From: Diprion similis
Taxonomy: Eukaryota > Arthropoda > Insecta > Hymenoptera > Diprionidae
Assembly (NCBI RefSeq): GCF_021155765.1
Contig: NC_060110.1
Location: 15,150,001-15,214,000, forward strand
Reading direction: 5' to 3'
DNA: 64,000 bases
Shown: positions 1-13,300 of the stretch, in pieces
Layout of the letters: every line of letters starts with the position of its first letter
How positions within the stretch are numbered: position 1 is the stretch's first letter
The notes under the pieces: generated by a model
Databases searched by the model: none
The model's input: only the letters and a program-made list of their open reading frames with translations
Told to the model about the DNA's origin: nothing
Translations under genes and position numbers: made by a program

Positions 1-3000
1 CTGATTCTGCGAATTTACTTGTAAATAATGTATTATTTGAAACTGATGATTCATGAGGTGAATAAAAAATGTTTTTAATAGTTGGCTGCACATTTTCTAG
101 ATTTTTCCTATTAAATTGTGCTTTTTGTGTGTTCATGGCCCATACATCATTGACCAATAGTTTTGAATGTTCATTTGATCTAGCTTGAGATGTTGATGGC
201 ATTGGAAACTTATAAGAACGAGTTGAATCATTTTTTATACTGTCTAATTCAACGTGATTACCTGACACTGATGACCATTCATCGGGTACATAGAAAATTG
301 TGTTCTTATTAACTGGTTTTGAATTATCCAAGTCACATATGTTAGTTTTTCCATCTTCAACATTTTTGGATGCTGTATTATTGGTAAAAACTGAAGCACT
401 TGAATTTAACTGTGGCATTTCATATCCTGCAGCGATTTGTTGTCGAACTGTTTGATTGTTTTTTGGAATTTTAGTTTTGCTGAACGATTTTTCCGGAATG
501 GCACCACTTTCTTGGCCAGAGTGCCATACAGTCCTGATATCTGGTTTATAAGTTGTATGATTATTCGGAATTTGCTTCAGGGAGCTAAAGATAATTGAGG
601 CATTGTGACGCACAAATGCTTCAGTAATTTTGCCATCCTTCAACTTTGTATCTATTTGTTGATTGATAGTTGGAACGGTATCATATTCGGATTTATTTGT
701 CGGAGGTACATAAAATTTTTCACTTTTAAGACCTGCTGTTATATCAGTGCATACACTATTCTTAAGTGTTACCGTGTTAGTGGAAACTTCGATACTATTG
801 GGCAGATTATTTACGTTGTTAGGAAAATTTTTAGGGGTATTTGGAAATGACATATTTGATGGTGGTACATAAAATATGTCTTTACCTTTAAGGTCTTTCA
901 CTGCATTAGAAGTTTGAACATTGGTTTTTGTATCACTAGGAGTCTCACAAATAGTAGCTTCATTGTACAGGTCATCTGCTCTATTATGTACTCGGTGAAT
1001 AGAATCGAAGTCTTGAAGCTGGAAAACACTGTCCACATGTGGCTTCAAGTTGTTTTCTGCGGGCTCTGCACGAAGCATAGTCCCTACCTTGGAAACTATT
1101 GTACTGAAAATGATAATGTTGCGATGAATTTACAATCATGATCAATGTGACTATGTAATTTATTGACCTATAGATCGTTGTCTATATCATATGCAGAAAA
1201 ACTAAAATATACTGCATACCTAAGCCTGAGTATTTCTTGAAGTAGTATTTTCACATACTGTCGTCTTTTCTGAAAGGCACGTCTCATCTTGTCGTAGTCT
1301 GGTTCAGGAGCTCGATTTACCACCCAATTGGGCAGCACTAGATCGTTCGTGTCCATAGTAGTAATACCTATCTGTTCAGGTTTAAAGAATATATTTTGTT
1401 TGTTTACACTGCCTTGAATTGTTGCTCTCTTCTTTAATTGGACATTTATTTCTTCCGCTTTAGCATAAGCCTCCGTTTCGATCGTTTGGAATTGTGACTC
1501 AGACAGCATATCCAAGGTAAAATTGCCTGGGGGTGTCTGACTTTTTGTACTCCGAATATTATCATCTCTTGTCAAACCAAAATTTGTACAGATATTGTTG
1601 GTCGAGTTAGAAGGCATTCCCTTTTCTAATGTCCTCTCATCTTCCTTCTCAACCCTCTTAAATTTTTCCCCAATCGGAAATTCTCTATTCACATTATCTG
1701 ATAAATTTATTTTTTCTCCAGCAACATTATTATTAACTTTATCTAAAACAGCTAGCTGCCTGTTTGTTGTCTCTGCATTTTCCTCACTTAAATTCTGTGA
1801 AGTTATGAAACTCGTGGTGCTATTATTTGTATGAATAGGAATGATTTCTTTCATTCTAAGTGTGTCTTTTTCTTCTATGTTATCCATCTGTGATTCTACC
1901 GAAAGTTCTAAGAAGGAGTTACTTGAAATTCCCAAACCTTTTTCACTTCCGAGCTGTTGATCCCTTAGCGATTCGGAGTTTTTCGCTAGATCGTCGCTAG
2001 AATTAATAAGAACGATGGTCTTCCCTGTCGTTTCCTTTTCTTTCTGGATGACCTCCAACTGTATTACAGACAAATGTGGATCAGATTTTAGTATAGGATC
2101 AGTGGATGGACTTTGCATCTCATCATTTTCAGATCTTAAATTAATCATGTCAGCAATGCTGCCTGAGTCTCTGTTAATGGTGATATTGTTCTTCTTTGAT
2201 TCGTCATGAATGGGTTGACTAGTTGAGTTGGTAAGTTGTTGAAGATTTAAATCAATCAACTTTTCTGTAGAACGTGTATCTCCGATCATCTTGTCATTGA
2301 GTGTGCATTGCAGTGAATCATTTCCATCAGTTTTGTGCTGAGGTAATGTTTGGAATATTTCAGTAGTGCTTGAGCAGTCAATGTTATCATTAGAAGCCAT
2401 GAAATACACTTCTTCAATTGTGCTTTGATTAAATGTAGAACTGCTGTCTTCTGTGGTAATATCTTGTACATTCAGATTTTCTGATGGCGTTAATTGTTTT
2501 AAAAAAATATCACAGCTTTCAACCGATGTGTTATTATTTGACCTGCATGTTTGTCCGAGGTCCGTACCCACCTCTCCTTGTTTTATGTCTTCTAATTTTG
2601 TAGAGAAAGTTTGACGCAGCACACAAACCTGTGTTGAATTTTCTGTATTTACTTTATCATTATTCCAATTGTCAGAACATTTGTTTTCTGTCTGTCTTGG
2701 AAGAACAGCATTACTGACATTCTCGTTGCATTTTACAATCTCCGTAGAACAGTTGCCTTTGGTGAAGGGTATCGGTCCAAATCGTTCAATCAAATCTGAC
2801 ATAAATTTGTCAGGTAGAACAGAAGATTTGTTTCTGTTATGACTCTCACTCCCTGCAAGCTTAGCTGGGATGTTATCTTCAGATTTAAACTTTCTTAGAC
2901 TGTGAAAACAAGTCTTTTTTGATGGAATAAACTCTACCAAACAAGTTTCAGAAATCGGTACGGTAAGAAATCGTTTACAATATATTAATTGCTCCTTGCT

Positions 3001-3705
3001 TGATTTCCTATAGCAAATCTCAACGGAGTTTGTAGTTGGGGATTGATCAAGTATCAGTGCTGTTTTTTCAGTTTGATTTGAATACTGCTCAGAGATTTTT
3101 GGTCGATTTGATTCTAATAACAAATCAGGAGCAAATGAAGAATTCTGTAAACCAATACTCGGATTTGATGAATTTGAAATGCTTGGAAAAATATACCTTG
3201 TTCCATTTTTGGTTTTACCATCATACGCAGGTTCGAATACATCTATGGCTCCTTTCATCATGGGTGAGAGACTGCTAGTTTCAGATATGGCAAAATATTC
3301 TTGAAACTCCTTTTCCATTCCGACTGAAGTATTAACGGTGCGTTCAATGTAGCTGTTAAGTCTATTCGTGAATTTGCATTGAGAGCACAAGCTTCCTTGG
3401 ATGTCCGAATTCATATCAAAACTCTCATTTACGTTCATGGTCTGAGCTGGGTCATCAGTGAGTATCTGGTCAATGGTATCCTTCGGTGTTACTTTTGTAG
3501 TGACGAAATTATCATTTTTTATGTTCGAATTAATGCAATTGTTTTTATCCCCATATTCAAATTCATCAAAAAAGTTAGAACTCATACTTTTAATACTTTG
3601 GGTATCTTCAAGTACATCCCCAGTTTCTTTAATTATTTTCTCGGCCGATTGTGGCGATCGCGGTGATTTACAGGTTATCGTTAATTCATATTTCGGATTT
3701 GCCAT
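1..3705 (-). CDS. Large Ser/Asn/Thr-rich protein of unknown function (5' part; continues past left edge)
   Basis: Two exons are visible: 3705-1220 (828 codons plus 2 nt, start MANPKYELTITCKSP) and 1103 to the window edge, joined by a 116-bp GT-AG intron (donor GTATGC, acceptor TTTTCAG). The frame stays open across the junction and through the whole left edge, so at least about 1195 residues are encoded. The protein looks disordered and polar, without a catalytic domain or membrane segment. The only dense conserved-looking stretch is a basic helix near residues 800-828 (DYDKMRRAFQKRRQYVK). A short motif recurs in exon 2: KDIFYVPP, EKFYVPP, NTIFYVP and KNIFYSP. I do not recognise the family. 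The start is the first ATG of the open frame. It could be a scaffold or a nuclear or cytoskeletal adaptor, but nothing seen decides this. Confidence 0.8.
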
Positions 3706-4498
3706 TTCTGACTGCCCCTGATTTAAACTATTTTGAACAGGTTCCGTACTGACTATACTGAATATCTAATCAGCTTCGTGTACGCTGCACAGATTCCGCC
3801 CAACGGTGACTGTTTATTGGTCAGCACATTTCAACAACCTACACGGCTACGCCAATGGCGAGTTCGAATTTTAAACTTACACCATGCGTGCAAGGCTGTT
3901 TACTTTTCTTTTCATGTCCAATTTATTTCACTTGAATTTTGAAGCATGCAACTTGCGTTTCTACTAAAAAACGTGATGAACGTGAAACATGGTTATGATA
4001 ATTGTACCGGGTATTTCGGTAGCAAAAATAACCATTAATCTTATATACATATAAAAGAAACTTATTAAGTTGATTATCGTTAGCGACCATTTTTTTGTTT
4101 CATTGCTGTGATATATCGTATACATGGGATGAATGTTAGAACGGTGAGGTTGTATTGAGAAAAAAGTCGTTGATCACTGAATAGATAGAGTAATGTGGTA
4201 TCGTTATGTATTATGAATTTTAGCTATTGGAAAAACAAAGAAAAAAACCCATAGTTCCTGGGTAGCTTGTAACCAGAAATAATGTTGAAAGACGTTGAAG
4301 TAGCTTACTCGGTGTTCAAGTATGCACCAAAAATCACTTATCTGACATTGAAATTACATAGGTAATTTACGGATCTCGAGAACTCACTTCATAACGTGAG
4401 TAAATCTTAAGCGATACGTTTCGTTTTTTTTTTTTAATCCATTTTACAAAATGAACACGAACCATTGATTCGTTTTATTTACATTAATCCATCCTAAG
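3706..4498. other. Spacer between unknown gene (5' end) and CEBPZ (3' end)
   Basis: This holds the presumed promoter and 5' leader of the unknown gene on the left and the CEBPZ 3' UTR on the right. A minus-strand AATAAA at 4474-4479 lies about 20 nt beyond the CEBPZ stop. Small ORFs here have no family features. Confidence 0.6.
4474..4479 (-). terminator. Candidate polyadenylation signal of CEBPZ
   Basis: AATAAA on the minus strand, about 20 nt after the CEBPZ stop codon. It is close to the stop, so a more distal signal may be used instead. Confidence 0.4.
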
Positions 4499-7455
4499 TC
4501 ATCGTTTTTTAAATCTTTTAACACCCTTTTTTTGTGAACCAGTCCTAGGTTTTGATTTTCCTATACTCTTATTATATCCTTTGATCCACCTGTGCCTTTT
4601 CTCTTCCCAGTCCAGTTGTTTTACCGCTGCTTTATCGACACTGCTCAAAGTATTTGCTCCACCGTGTTTAGATTTTGAGGTACCTTCCTGGTCAAGAAGC
4701 TCTGCGAATTCTTCTGCAGCAGCAAACACGTTTTGGTCATAATTCGATTTTTTCCTCATCTTGCCTTTGCTGGTTTTATGGGGAGAGGACTCATCAGACT
4801 GGTCCTCATCATCATCATCGTCACCAAAGTCCATGTCACTAAGATCCTCATCATCTATACCCTCGAGGTCATCTTCATCGTCTTGCTCCATATCACTTAG
4901 TATCTCTTCTTCAGATCCATTATCGTCTTGGTCGATAGATTCATCACTATCTTCATCGACATCACTGTCATCTGATGATTCATTCTCACTTTCTTCTTCT
5001 CCTGGAAACAAACAACATAAATATTGTATCTAATCGTGTCACCTTTCATTATGATTTTATAAATCTTATCGTAGAATGTAACTGCGATAAGTTTTTACCT
5101 TTTTTCCTCTTTTTTTTCGAGGCACTTATTTCACCGGCAATGTCAATGTCATCGAAATCTTTGTCTTTACCAAGTCCATCCAGCATTGTGTTAAATTCCT
5201 CACTGTTTACACTCTCCAAGTCATCATCTTCATCGTCGTCTTCATTATCGTCTTTAGTTATCAAATTTTGGCTCTTCAAATAATTGTATAGAAATAACTC
5301 GTCTGCTGGTATTTTATTCTCATCTTCATTTAAATACGTTTTACTATTCACTGGCATTGACTTCACACCTTTCGCCATATAAGATGAACGCTTAGCAAGA
5401 GGATTTTTTTGGTTAATCAATATTTTGTTTTCTTCCAATTTCTTTGGATTTTTGAACACATATCTGTCAAGAAATCTAATCAAGGTGAAATCCTGAAGTG
5501 GGTCTCCAGTGTAGACGATTGGTTTTCCTGAATTAAGAATGAATTAGATAATTATTGAATGTAGAGGTATACATTTTTAATACATCAGTTCATTTAAATT
5601 TCTAAATTTCTTTGTACAAAAATTTCTGACATATTAATTTTGTTTCCTAAACTGCTTGAAAATTTTTTACTCTGAATTCTTATACATTACCTTTGATTAT
5701 TGTATTCGCAAATAGAGTCACCGTAGGATGAAAATGAAATGTGAGTGGCCAAAGTTCATGGTAATAACTCAAGTTGGCACCTGAATAAAGTGGATTCCGG
5801 TGAAAAGGATTATATGCTTTAACATTTTCTTCTTTTACTTCGATTTTCGGCTCCACAGTTTCGAGCAAATTTTCTATCGGCGTTACTTTAACATTAGATA
5901 ATGTAATAGTAGTCTTTTCTTCCTCCTTTTCTTCGCTTTCTTCTTCTTCTTCATCTTCTTCTCCTTCTTCTTGATCTTCCGCTTCGTCCTTTTTCAGTAT
6001 TCCTTCTTCAGTATCATCGAGCACTATCTCAGTGTTTGTATTTCTCGAAGTAGCAGCGTCATGATTTTTTTTAAACATTCCAATGTAGACACCTTTTTTA
6101 GCTTTGAATACTTGTGAGATCATGTAAAGAATAGCACAAATCATATTCGTAGGTAAGTAAATTGAAACTTGCAGTATTCTTTTGATGAATGCTTTCGTGC
6201 GTATAATGCTAGTATCTTTTTTGAGAACTTTGAACAGTAGACTAAGAAACATCGCTTGATGAGTTGTTGTTCCAATATGTGGATCCATGAGTTTTTTATA
6301 CATAGCGCAATAGAATCGATTAGATTGTTTATCTTCTTTACCAACGATTTGATGCAGCAGACTGAGAGCATTTACACTGACGTTGAAGGACCCGATATGA
6401 ACGACTTTATATATAGTATCAATATGCTCCTCCAGTTTTGTTGGATCCATTTCTGAGAATGGAAAGGCACGATTCACTCCCATGAGCAGAGCCCCCATCA
6501 TCCTAGAGTCGACTTCTCCTTTTTTGAGGCAAGCCTTAAAAAAGCTAAAGTATAGTGATATCAAATTATTCGCTACCTCTTTGCTTTCATCATCAAGAAC
6601 GAATTGTGTCAGCAGGCAGATTGCATAATATTGTGCTTTTGGCGTTACATTTTTTCTGAACAATAACTTTTCCACTTCGTTGAGGACTACTTGCTTCATG
6701 TTCGGATGCTCGTCCAGCAATTGTCCCAAGCAAAATACTGCCTTGGAGGCAACTTTAGCACTTGGATCACCAATTTTGTTCACAATGTGTGCCAAGAGCT
6801 TTTCTTCTTGCTCAGCGTTTTTTGCCAACAATTTGTACATATTGGTAATAGCTTTTTCTTTATTTGCATCAAGCGTGTCGTGAGCAACAGTGTTTAATGC
6901 ATCGATAAATTGAGAGTAGCACATCTTAAGCTGATCTTCAAAATACCAATGAGCAAGTAGCTGCCTTCGCTTGATAGGATTGTTGGCGAAAAGCTTATCG
7001 CTCAACAGGATAAAATTTTGCTGCTCGAATGTAAATAACTTGTAGTCTGGGTGTAGTAAGTCTGACGAGAATAATTCCTGCAACGTATCTATAATCATTG
7101 TGCATTGTTTCTTTTTAGAAACTTTAACCATTGAGACGAGATTACTTAGCCGCGACAAATTGTACTTAGGATTGTCTTGAATCAGTATGACCGACGCTGC
7201 GACTTTGTCTGCGACTGTACCTTTGGACAGGAACGTTTTCATCCAGGAAAAATCTGACTTTCCCAACTTCGATTGTTTCAAATTGAAGGCTGCTGTATCT
7301 GCGTCCAAACACTTTTTAGCCTCATCTTTCAGCTCTATAATTTCCAATTCGGTTTTACCAGATGCAATGATGTCATGTGTTTTAGGAAATTCTTCATACC
7401 ATTTGTCAAACTTCGCTTTATTCAGGTCCCTCACATTGTGATTTGACTTCGACAT
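4499..7455 (-). CDS. CEBPZ: CCAAT/enhancer-binding protein zeta (NOC1-like, CBF domain)
   Basis: Ribosome-biogenesis factor of the NOC1/CEBPZ family, acting in the nucleolus on pre-60S particles with NOC2 (family knowledge). Exons: 7455-5691, 5527-5099 and 5001-4499; phases 1 and 1 close to 898 aa. Helical-repeat sequence starts near residue 20; the CBF-domain region follows at roughly 300-610, with the hallmark NPFHRNPLYSGANLSYYHEL at the exon 1 end and the continuation YTGDPLQDFTLIRFLDR across the splice. Acidic runs lie near residues 485-525 and in exon 3, and the C-terminus is basic (KGVKRFKKR). I chose the ATG at 7455 (MSKSNHNVRD); the frame is open to an ATG at 7569, but those 38 residues look like leader. 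The N-terminus is shorter than in human CEBPZ (about 1054 aa). Confidence 0.93.
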
Positions 7456-7831
7456 TGTCACTTTCGTTATTGTCACCGCACTTGTATGAGTTTTTCTCAA
7501 ATGATGATCATCTGCAGCAGTTTTCAGGTTGGTTTTTAGGTTAACTAAGCGCACATGTGTTAACTGCACACCACCAAGTTAACCATGTTGCTCCAACGGT
7601 CAACGCCAGTCAACGCCATAGGCGTAAGAGCAATGTAGAGCGGCAGCCCATGCCCGAAATTGATTCATGGCCATTTCATGGCGCACTGCGCTTCGTTCTT
7701 ACAGACGTCTGAGTGAACTGAGTTCACTATCTCAAAATACTGTGATCGTCGGTGAGGATTTGTTATTTGACAGTTCCTGCTGGAAGTGAAGTAAATTTTC
7801 GCATAATTTGAGTTAACATAAATTAGCAATA
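7456..7831. promoter_or_regulatory. Bidirectional promoter between CEBPZ and NDUFA7
   Basis: The two start codons are 377 bp apart and face away from each other. The interval contains a duplicated AGTCAACGCC-type element at 7600-7619, a symmetric GCGCACTGCGC at 7681-7691 and a TTAGG-like TTAGGTTAAC at 7536-7545. No TATA box is obvious, consistent with broad housekeeping promoters. Confidence 0.65.
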
Positions 7832-8577
7832 ATGCCTGGCGCCGTTGAACATCGTTCGGTCACCGGGATGGTGAATCTAATTCGTAAATGGTTACGTGGG
7901 GTAAGCCCACGGATTGATATTTAAAAATAACGACATAATTTACGTTTAGAGGTTAAGTTGATTGCTTACATAATGATTATACACCAAGTTCGATTACATC
8001 AAGCCAAATTGCTTCAATATCACCGATTTTTTATTGCTGTCTCTCTATGTGTATAAAATTCTCGATTACAGAAAGATCATGTAAATGCTCTGCGCTTTGC
8101 TGACTGTCTTGCTGCCCGCACACAACCTCCACCTGAAATACCTGGTGGTCCATATCACAAGACCTCAAAGATCTACTACTTTACCAGGGATGCGAGACGT
8201 GAGGTGAAACCCCCAACAGTTATTCCCACCAGTCACCAAATCGCTCCATCGTGAGTCATTCACTTATAACATATTTTCGACAACTCTAGGGTTGTTTATA
8301 AGTTATAATTATTCACCAATATGACTAGAATTCGATTATTATGTATAGTTCCGAGACTGGAAGAGAAAACCTTCAGTACATTTTTTTAAGTACTTTAAAA
8401 AAGTTTCTTCATTTAACGTAGATCTTTCTTTTATATCAAATACTATACTTTAACTGTATCGATAAGTTCTCAAAGTAAAAGAAAAGTAATATAATTTTTT
8501 TTAATTGCAATTTTAGTGGCGCAGTATCAACTGAAGTTAAACCGGTCACACCTGGAAGAGTGTTCGAATGTAATTAA
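7832..8577 (+). CDS. NDUFA7: NADH dehydrogenase [ubiquinone] 1 alpha subcomplex subunit 7 (B14.5a)
   Basis: Accessory subunit of mitochondrial respiratory complex I. Three exons: 7832-7900 (MPGAVEHRSVTGM), 8072-8250 and 8517-8577, all with GT-AG junctions; phases 0 and 2 close to 102 aa, near the usual 95-115. The diagnostic core is ARTQPPPEIPGGPYHKTSKI followed by YYFTRDARREVKPP, matching the RTQPPP, TRDGRRE and PP blocks of the mammalian protein. The ATG is the first in the exon and gives the right length. Overlapping candidate poly(A) signals AATAAA lie at 8631-8636 and 8640-8645. It shares a head-to-head promoter with CEBPZ. Confidence 0.95.
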
Positions 8578-8630
8578 GTAATTAAGAAATGGTAGTTGGC
8601 GTAGAATTACAGTGGTGAAATTTGAATGTA

Positions 8631-8645
8631 AATAAACGAAATAAA
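8631..8645 (+). terminator. Polyadenylation signals of NDUFA7
   Basis: AATAAA occurs twice (8631-8636 and 8640-8645), about 55-65 nt after the stop codon, a typical position for a short 3' UTR. Confidence 0.6.
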
Positions 8646-10319
8646 TATATGCTGATAATTACTACATTGGATGCTGGATACAATTTGAACTTTTTCTCCC
8701 AACCTGATTACTTATGACGTGTTGTATGAATAATGCCGTAAAGATGAACAAAGTCTTTAAGTATCGCCTGTTGTAGTGAGGATCCATTGATAGTCACGAT
8801 TACGTGAATTGATTAATTATTTCATGAATTAGATGTACTGATTTCAAGTACCTTAACATTTTGTATTTCATTTGTAGCACCACGGATTTAGAATTCTCCG
8901 TTATTGTCAATGTATGTTCTTCAATTAATGAATTCTGACATTTCCTAAGAGATATGGAAAATACATATAAAGTATATACATATATATATGCCTTTTTAAT
9001 TTCCACTTCTTAGTATGTACATACAATAATTACTCACAAGAATTGTAATATATTAAATTATAAGAACATTATTTATTATTAAATAATAAGGACCATAAAC
9101 AGGAGAGAATAAATATATTACCGTGTCAAGCAAGGTGAAACATTAAAGAATCTGCCTGAGATTCATAATAAATTCAATATATCTGAGATTTTAGACCAAA
9201 ATAAATTAAGTTGTGCTTATTTAAATCTGTACATGATCCTAAAATCACCTGTTAAGTTGATCAATAAAATGATAAAAATTATGCTTAACGCACTTCTTAT
9301 GCCGAAATAGGCTGATAATGAGATGAACATAGATAGTATCTTTATTAATTTATTGCATAGTAACAATTCCTAAGTGTAAATCAATAAATAAATCAATGGA
9401 ATGTACACAGTTCTCGTTAACATGATAAATATTGGTAATATCATTTCATTTAACAGTGATAACAGTAATATAGTAATATCCTTTTGAACAATGAATACCT
9501 AAGATGTAATATCCTTATTTTACAATGATATTTTGAAGATTCAATTCTGTGTGGCTGTATATTAATTGGAAGGCTGCAAGCCACAGTTCAAAAGTGAAAT
9601 GTAAGAAGTACTGAATAACTGACTGAACTCGCCTTCCTTGGTGCTTGCGGTATAAGTGGAACATATAAACATCATCTCTATAAACATAGAAGTATATTGT
9701 ATGTGAGCCAATATGCAATGTTTTCACAGTCTTGCTAAAACATTTGACTGCATGAAGGTACTTACACGGAGACGTATATCTTGCAAACAACAAGGAATCA
9801 TCACAAGTTCTTTCTTTAATCTTTGTATACATCGTTTGTTTAAGGGCCAAAATAAATAGTTTTCAGCTGACTTACTAAATAATTTCACAAAATTTTCATA
9901 CTAAAATGAAATATACCACAAAAAGTGATATTTTTGAAGAACTGGTGTATTTGGAGTGAAATTTATTTCTAAAAACCGATATTCGATAAAGAATTTGAAT
10001 CATGTTTCATTACGTTTAATATGAACGGTACAAAATGGTCTTGACGAAAAAAATAGTGATCTTCTTGACTGTGTAGTATTGCAAGGCCATTCCAGCTATT
10101 TCAATGAAACCAATTACAGGAGAATTTCGGCAGGTACGACCAGTCCTTAAAAAATATTAGCACCTAACACTTACACATATATTTCGATTTCAGACTGTGG
10201 GTGGCTTTAAGGTATATTTCCACTTTCAGGAGAAATCATATAAATACCTACTAAAGTTTTTTTTTTTGATACTGTTGTACAATACTGTAATTAAATTGGC
10301 CTTATACTTACCATGTGAC
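8646..10319. other. Spacer between convergent NDUFA7 and PI4KA
   Basis: AT-rich, with the PI4KA 3' UTR at the right end (a minus-strand AATAAA lies at 9962-9967). A 111-codon minus-strand ORF at 9515-9850 is the longest open frame; it shows no domain I recognise and is probably chance or UTR. Confidence 0.55.
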
Positions 10320-13300
10320 TTAATATGGTATTTGATTCTGGTAATATTGTATCATGTCATACGTTTTAGTTCGGAAATTAAGGAAACTGCTCCTGATGAC
10401 ATTGAGCATGAATGCAGCTGCCTCACGATCGGTGGCTGATGGAGCGAATCGAGAGCGTAGTAGCTTTATTGTTTGACCACGGAAGCACGGTAATCCTGTA
10501 TCCAGCATCAGTGACACAAGCGAAATAATTGCCTCTTGATATGGCCTGAAGGAAAAAAAAATCGAAATGCCAGGAAAACTAAGACGTAGAATGTGAGTAA
10601 AACTCTGTATTTTTAATATGTATACTGACCGAACCGCCAAATATGCCTGAACGCATAGTTCCATAAACCATCTGAACGGTGCTGCTTCCATTTTCCCACC
10701 CATAACGTAAACCATTTCATCGGTAAGTTTTATGTCTGGCTCAAATCCGAGATTTCCGCCTGGAGATGATTCGAACATGAATCCAAAGTCTATGTGAATA
10801 ATATGCCCTTCATCATCCAGCATAATATTCCCGTTATGTCTGTCTTTGATTTGTAATAAGTACGTGATCACACTGTAGGCTGCCATAGATTTGATGAAAT
10901 TTCTTCTCGCACATTGGAATTCTTTAGTTTGCTCATCTCCATACTTGGTGATAAAGTATTCATACATAGTGATGTCTGTTTGTCGTCCAAGTTGGTCTCG
11001 GGATTTTGCATGTGGTACACATTCTATTACGCCACACTGAAAAATTATTTTGGATAAATTATTGAAAGTTGCAAGCAGTGAAAATTATTACATTATTTTT
11101 AATTCTTTACACATGCAGGTAAATCTTGGATATTCTTTGTGCAGAAGTTGGAAATGAAAAATGTAAAAAATAATGCACACATACAAATAATTAAATCATC
11201 TATTTTTATGAAAAATTCTTACCCCTGGTGCTGTAGCTACAACTCTGTATGGAAATAGATATAAATCTAGACCAACGAGTTGAAAAATATTCTTAAAGAT
11301 CCCAATCACTTGAAGGGCCAGCATGTCTTGCCTCACATCATCGCCTACTTTAAATATTGCTGCTTGCCACATTTCCACACCCATATTATGATGGTCTCTT
11401 CCATTTTCAAGTCTGGAATTTGTAGACACGGCCATTGCGATATGCTCCAATTCATTGATACCGTACTTTTGCACTTTGAATCGTGCAAGAAATGGAGCCT
11501 TGGCAGCACTGAAATTTATACACAATTAAGTACAAAGATATTCCCAATTATACTTGGCAGCATCATTTTTAAATAATTAACAAGAAAGCCTATTCAATCC
11601 ATCTGAATGTGCTATGTAAATAAATTGATACCTAAAAAATTCTTCAACTCACCTCTGCATAGGTGTTCCACTGTTGTAATCAATATCTAAAACCACAGCT
11701 TCAGGATTAGATGGCAAATAACACCCAGGCTGCACTTTTATTTTACTTAAAGCCTGTAAGCAGGCTTGCTTGCGCTCTGCACCCTTTGGATATGGTCTTA
11801 TTTCACCAGAAATACTTGTGATTTTACCAAAGAAGTCAAATTCTCTGTCATAAAATTGTTTAGCAGGACCAGACAGAGCACTGAGGATGCTTTTGATCAG
11901 AGAATCTAGAATGTCGTAGAGCACTGGATCCTTTAATTGTTTGTCCTCGTCCATATACATGTTTGTGTGCATATTCCAAATCAATTGATGACCCACCACC
12001 TAAAAAATAACTTATAATATCATCTGCTATCAAGCTTCGTAACATAACAGTCTTTGACTGTGTAATTAGTATCATGTTTTGCATACCTGTGACCTTTTAG
12101 CAATGGCCTTAATAAACTCTATTACATAACCCATAGCATCGTGCCGGACAGCCTGCACGAGTTGTGGGATATAAAATAGAACGGCATCAGCCGGATAACT
12201 GCTCAATACTCTTACCGCATACTGAGCGGAAATTGGATGATGTGGAAATTGACGTGAAAAGTAAGCCAAAGCTTGAATAGGAGAAACTCGGGCCCAAGTT
12301 AACATGTACACGAGCTGAAACAACAATAATTTCGAATCAGTGAATATTAGAACTCTGTTCTTTATGGTTTTGTTTTGCAGTTCTTTGGCTGAATGCGGTA
12401 AGTTTTCAAGTCTTATCGAAGCTTAATCCTTGCAAGTAAATACTCGGTTAATCCAGTAATATACTCACTTCAGGTGCGTCATTCAGTAGTGTGTCAGTGG
12501 TAACTAAGTATTGCAGAGCTTCAGGAACATGAGCCACTAATATTGGGTTCAATCTCACTTGACGGGATACTTCGCTTACAATGCTATCAGAGTTCTTCAG
12601 TCTGACTGGTAGAAACACAGCCAAAACAGGACTGATCTCCCAGGCAAGCCTAGTGTAGTCTCTCCATGTTTTTTCGTTTGTTGCTTTAGCTCTCCACTCA
12701 GCAATATGATTTTCACCAGCCATTGCCAAATCTTGTCTGCCTCCAGGATTTCTCCAGACTAACAATAGTTCTACTTCAACAGCCAATAGCTCTAGTATAA
12801 GATTACGTTTCTTTATGTAATCTTTAACAAAGACGTCAGCATTGACAATTCTTTTACTACGAGAGCTTCTTTTACTCAAAGTATTTGTACTAGCTGATAA
12901 AGGCACTGTATTTATCCACCCTGTAACAGGTCTTGTTAATTCACTGCTTGTTGTAGAGGCTCTTATGTCGGATTGTAATGTTGAAGTCAAATTGTTATGA
13001 GGTCCATAGAGATCAAAGTCACCGACTCCATTTGCAGTCAAGTACTTCTTGTCGCTGTGCATTATTTGCCAAAATCGTATTAACGTTGTTATGTCTTCGC
13101 TGAGTTGACCTATACTTTGAGTTGGTGTTTGCGGAGCCCGGCAAAAGTAATCTAAACAATTGCAGTATATTCTCTCTCTGAGCACATTCTTGCTCAATGA
13201 TTTCGGTAGGATATCTCCCTGCAGTAGCAGCAAACCACAGGATAACAACTTGAAACGAACTCCAACAGCAGCGACATGTCTGTTCAAGTGATCTTCGCAT

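Noticed and set aside
4761-5283. Ser-rich plus-strand ORFs over CEBPZ
   Set aside because: They are antisense shadows of the acidic Asp/Glu codons of CEBPZ exons 2 and 3.
9515-9850. 111-codon minus-strand ORF downstream of PI4KA
   Set aside because: No known domain, internal splice-like signals without a consistent gene model, and it overlaps the probable PI4KA 3' UTR or spacer.
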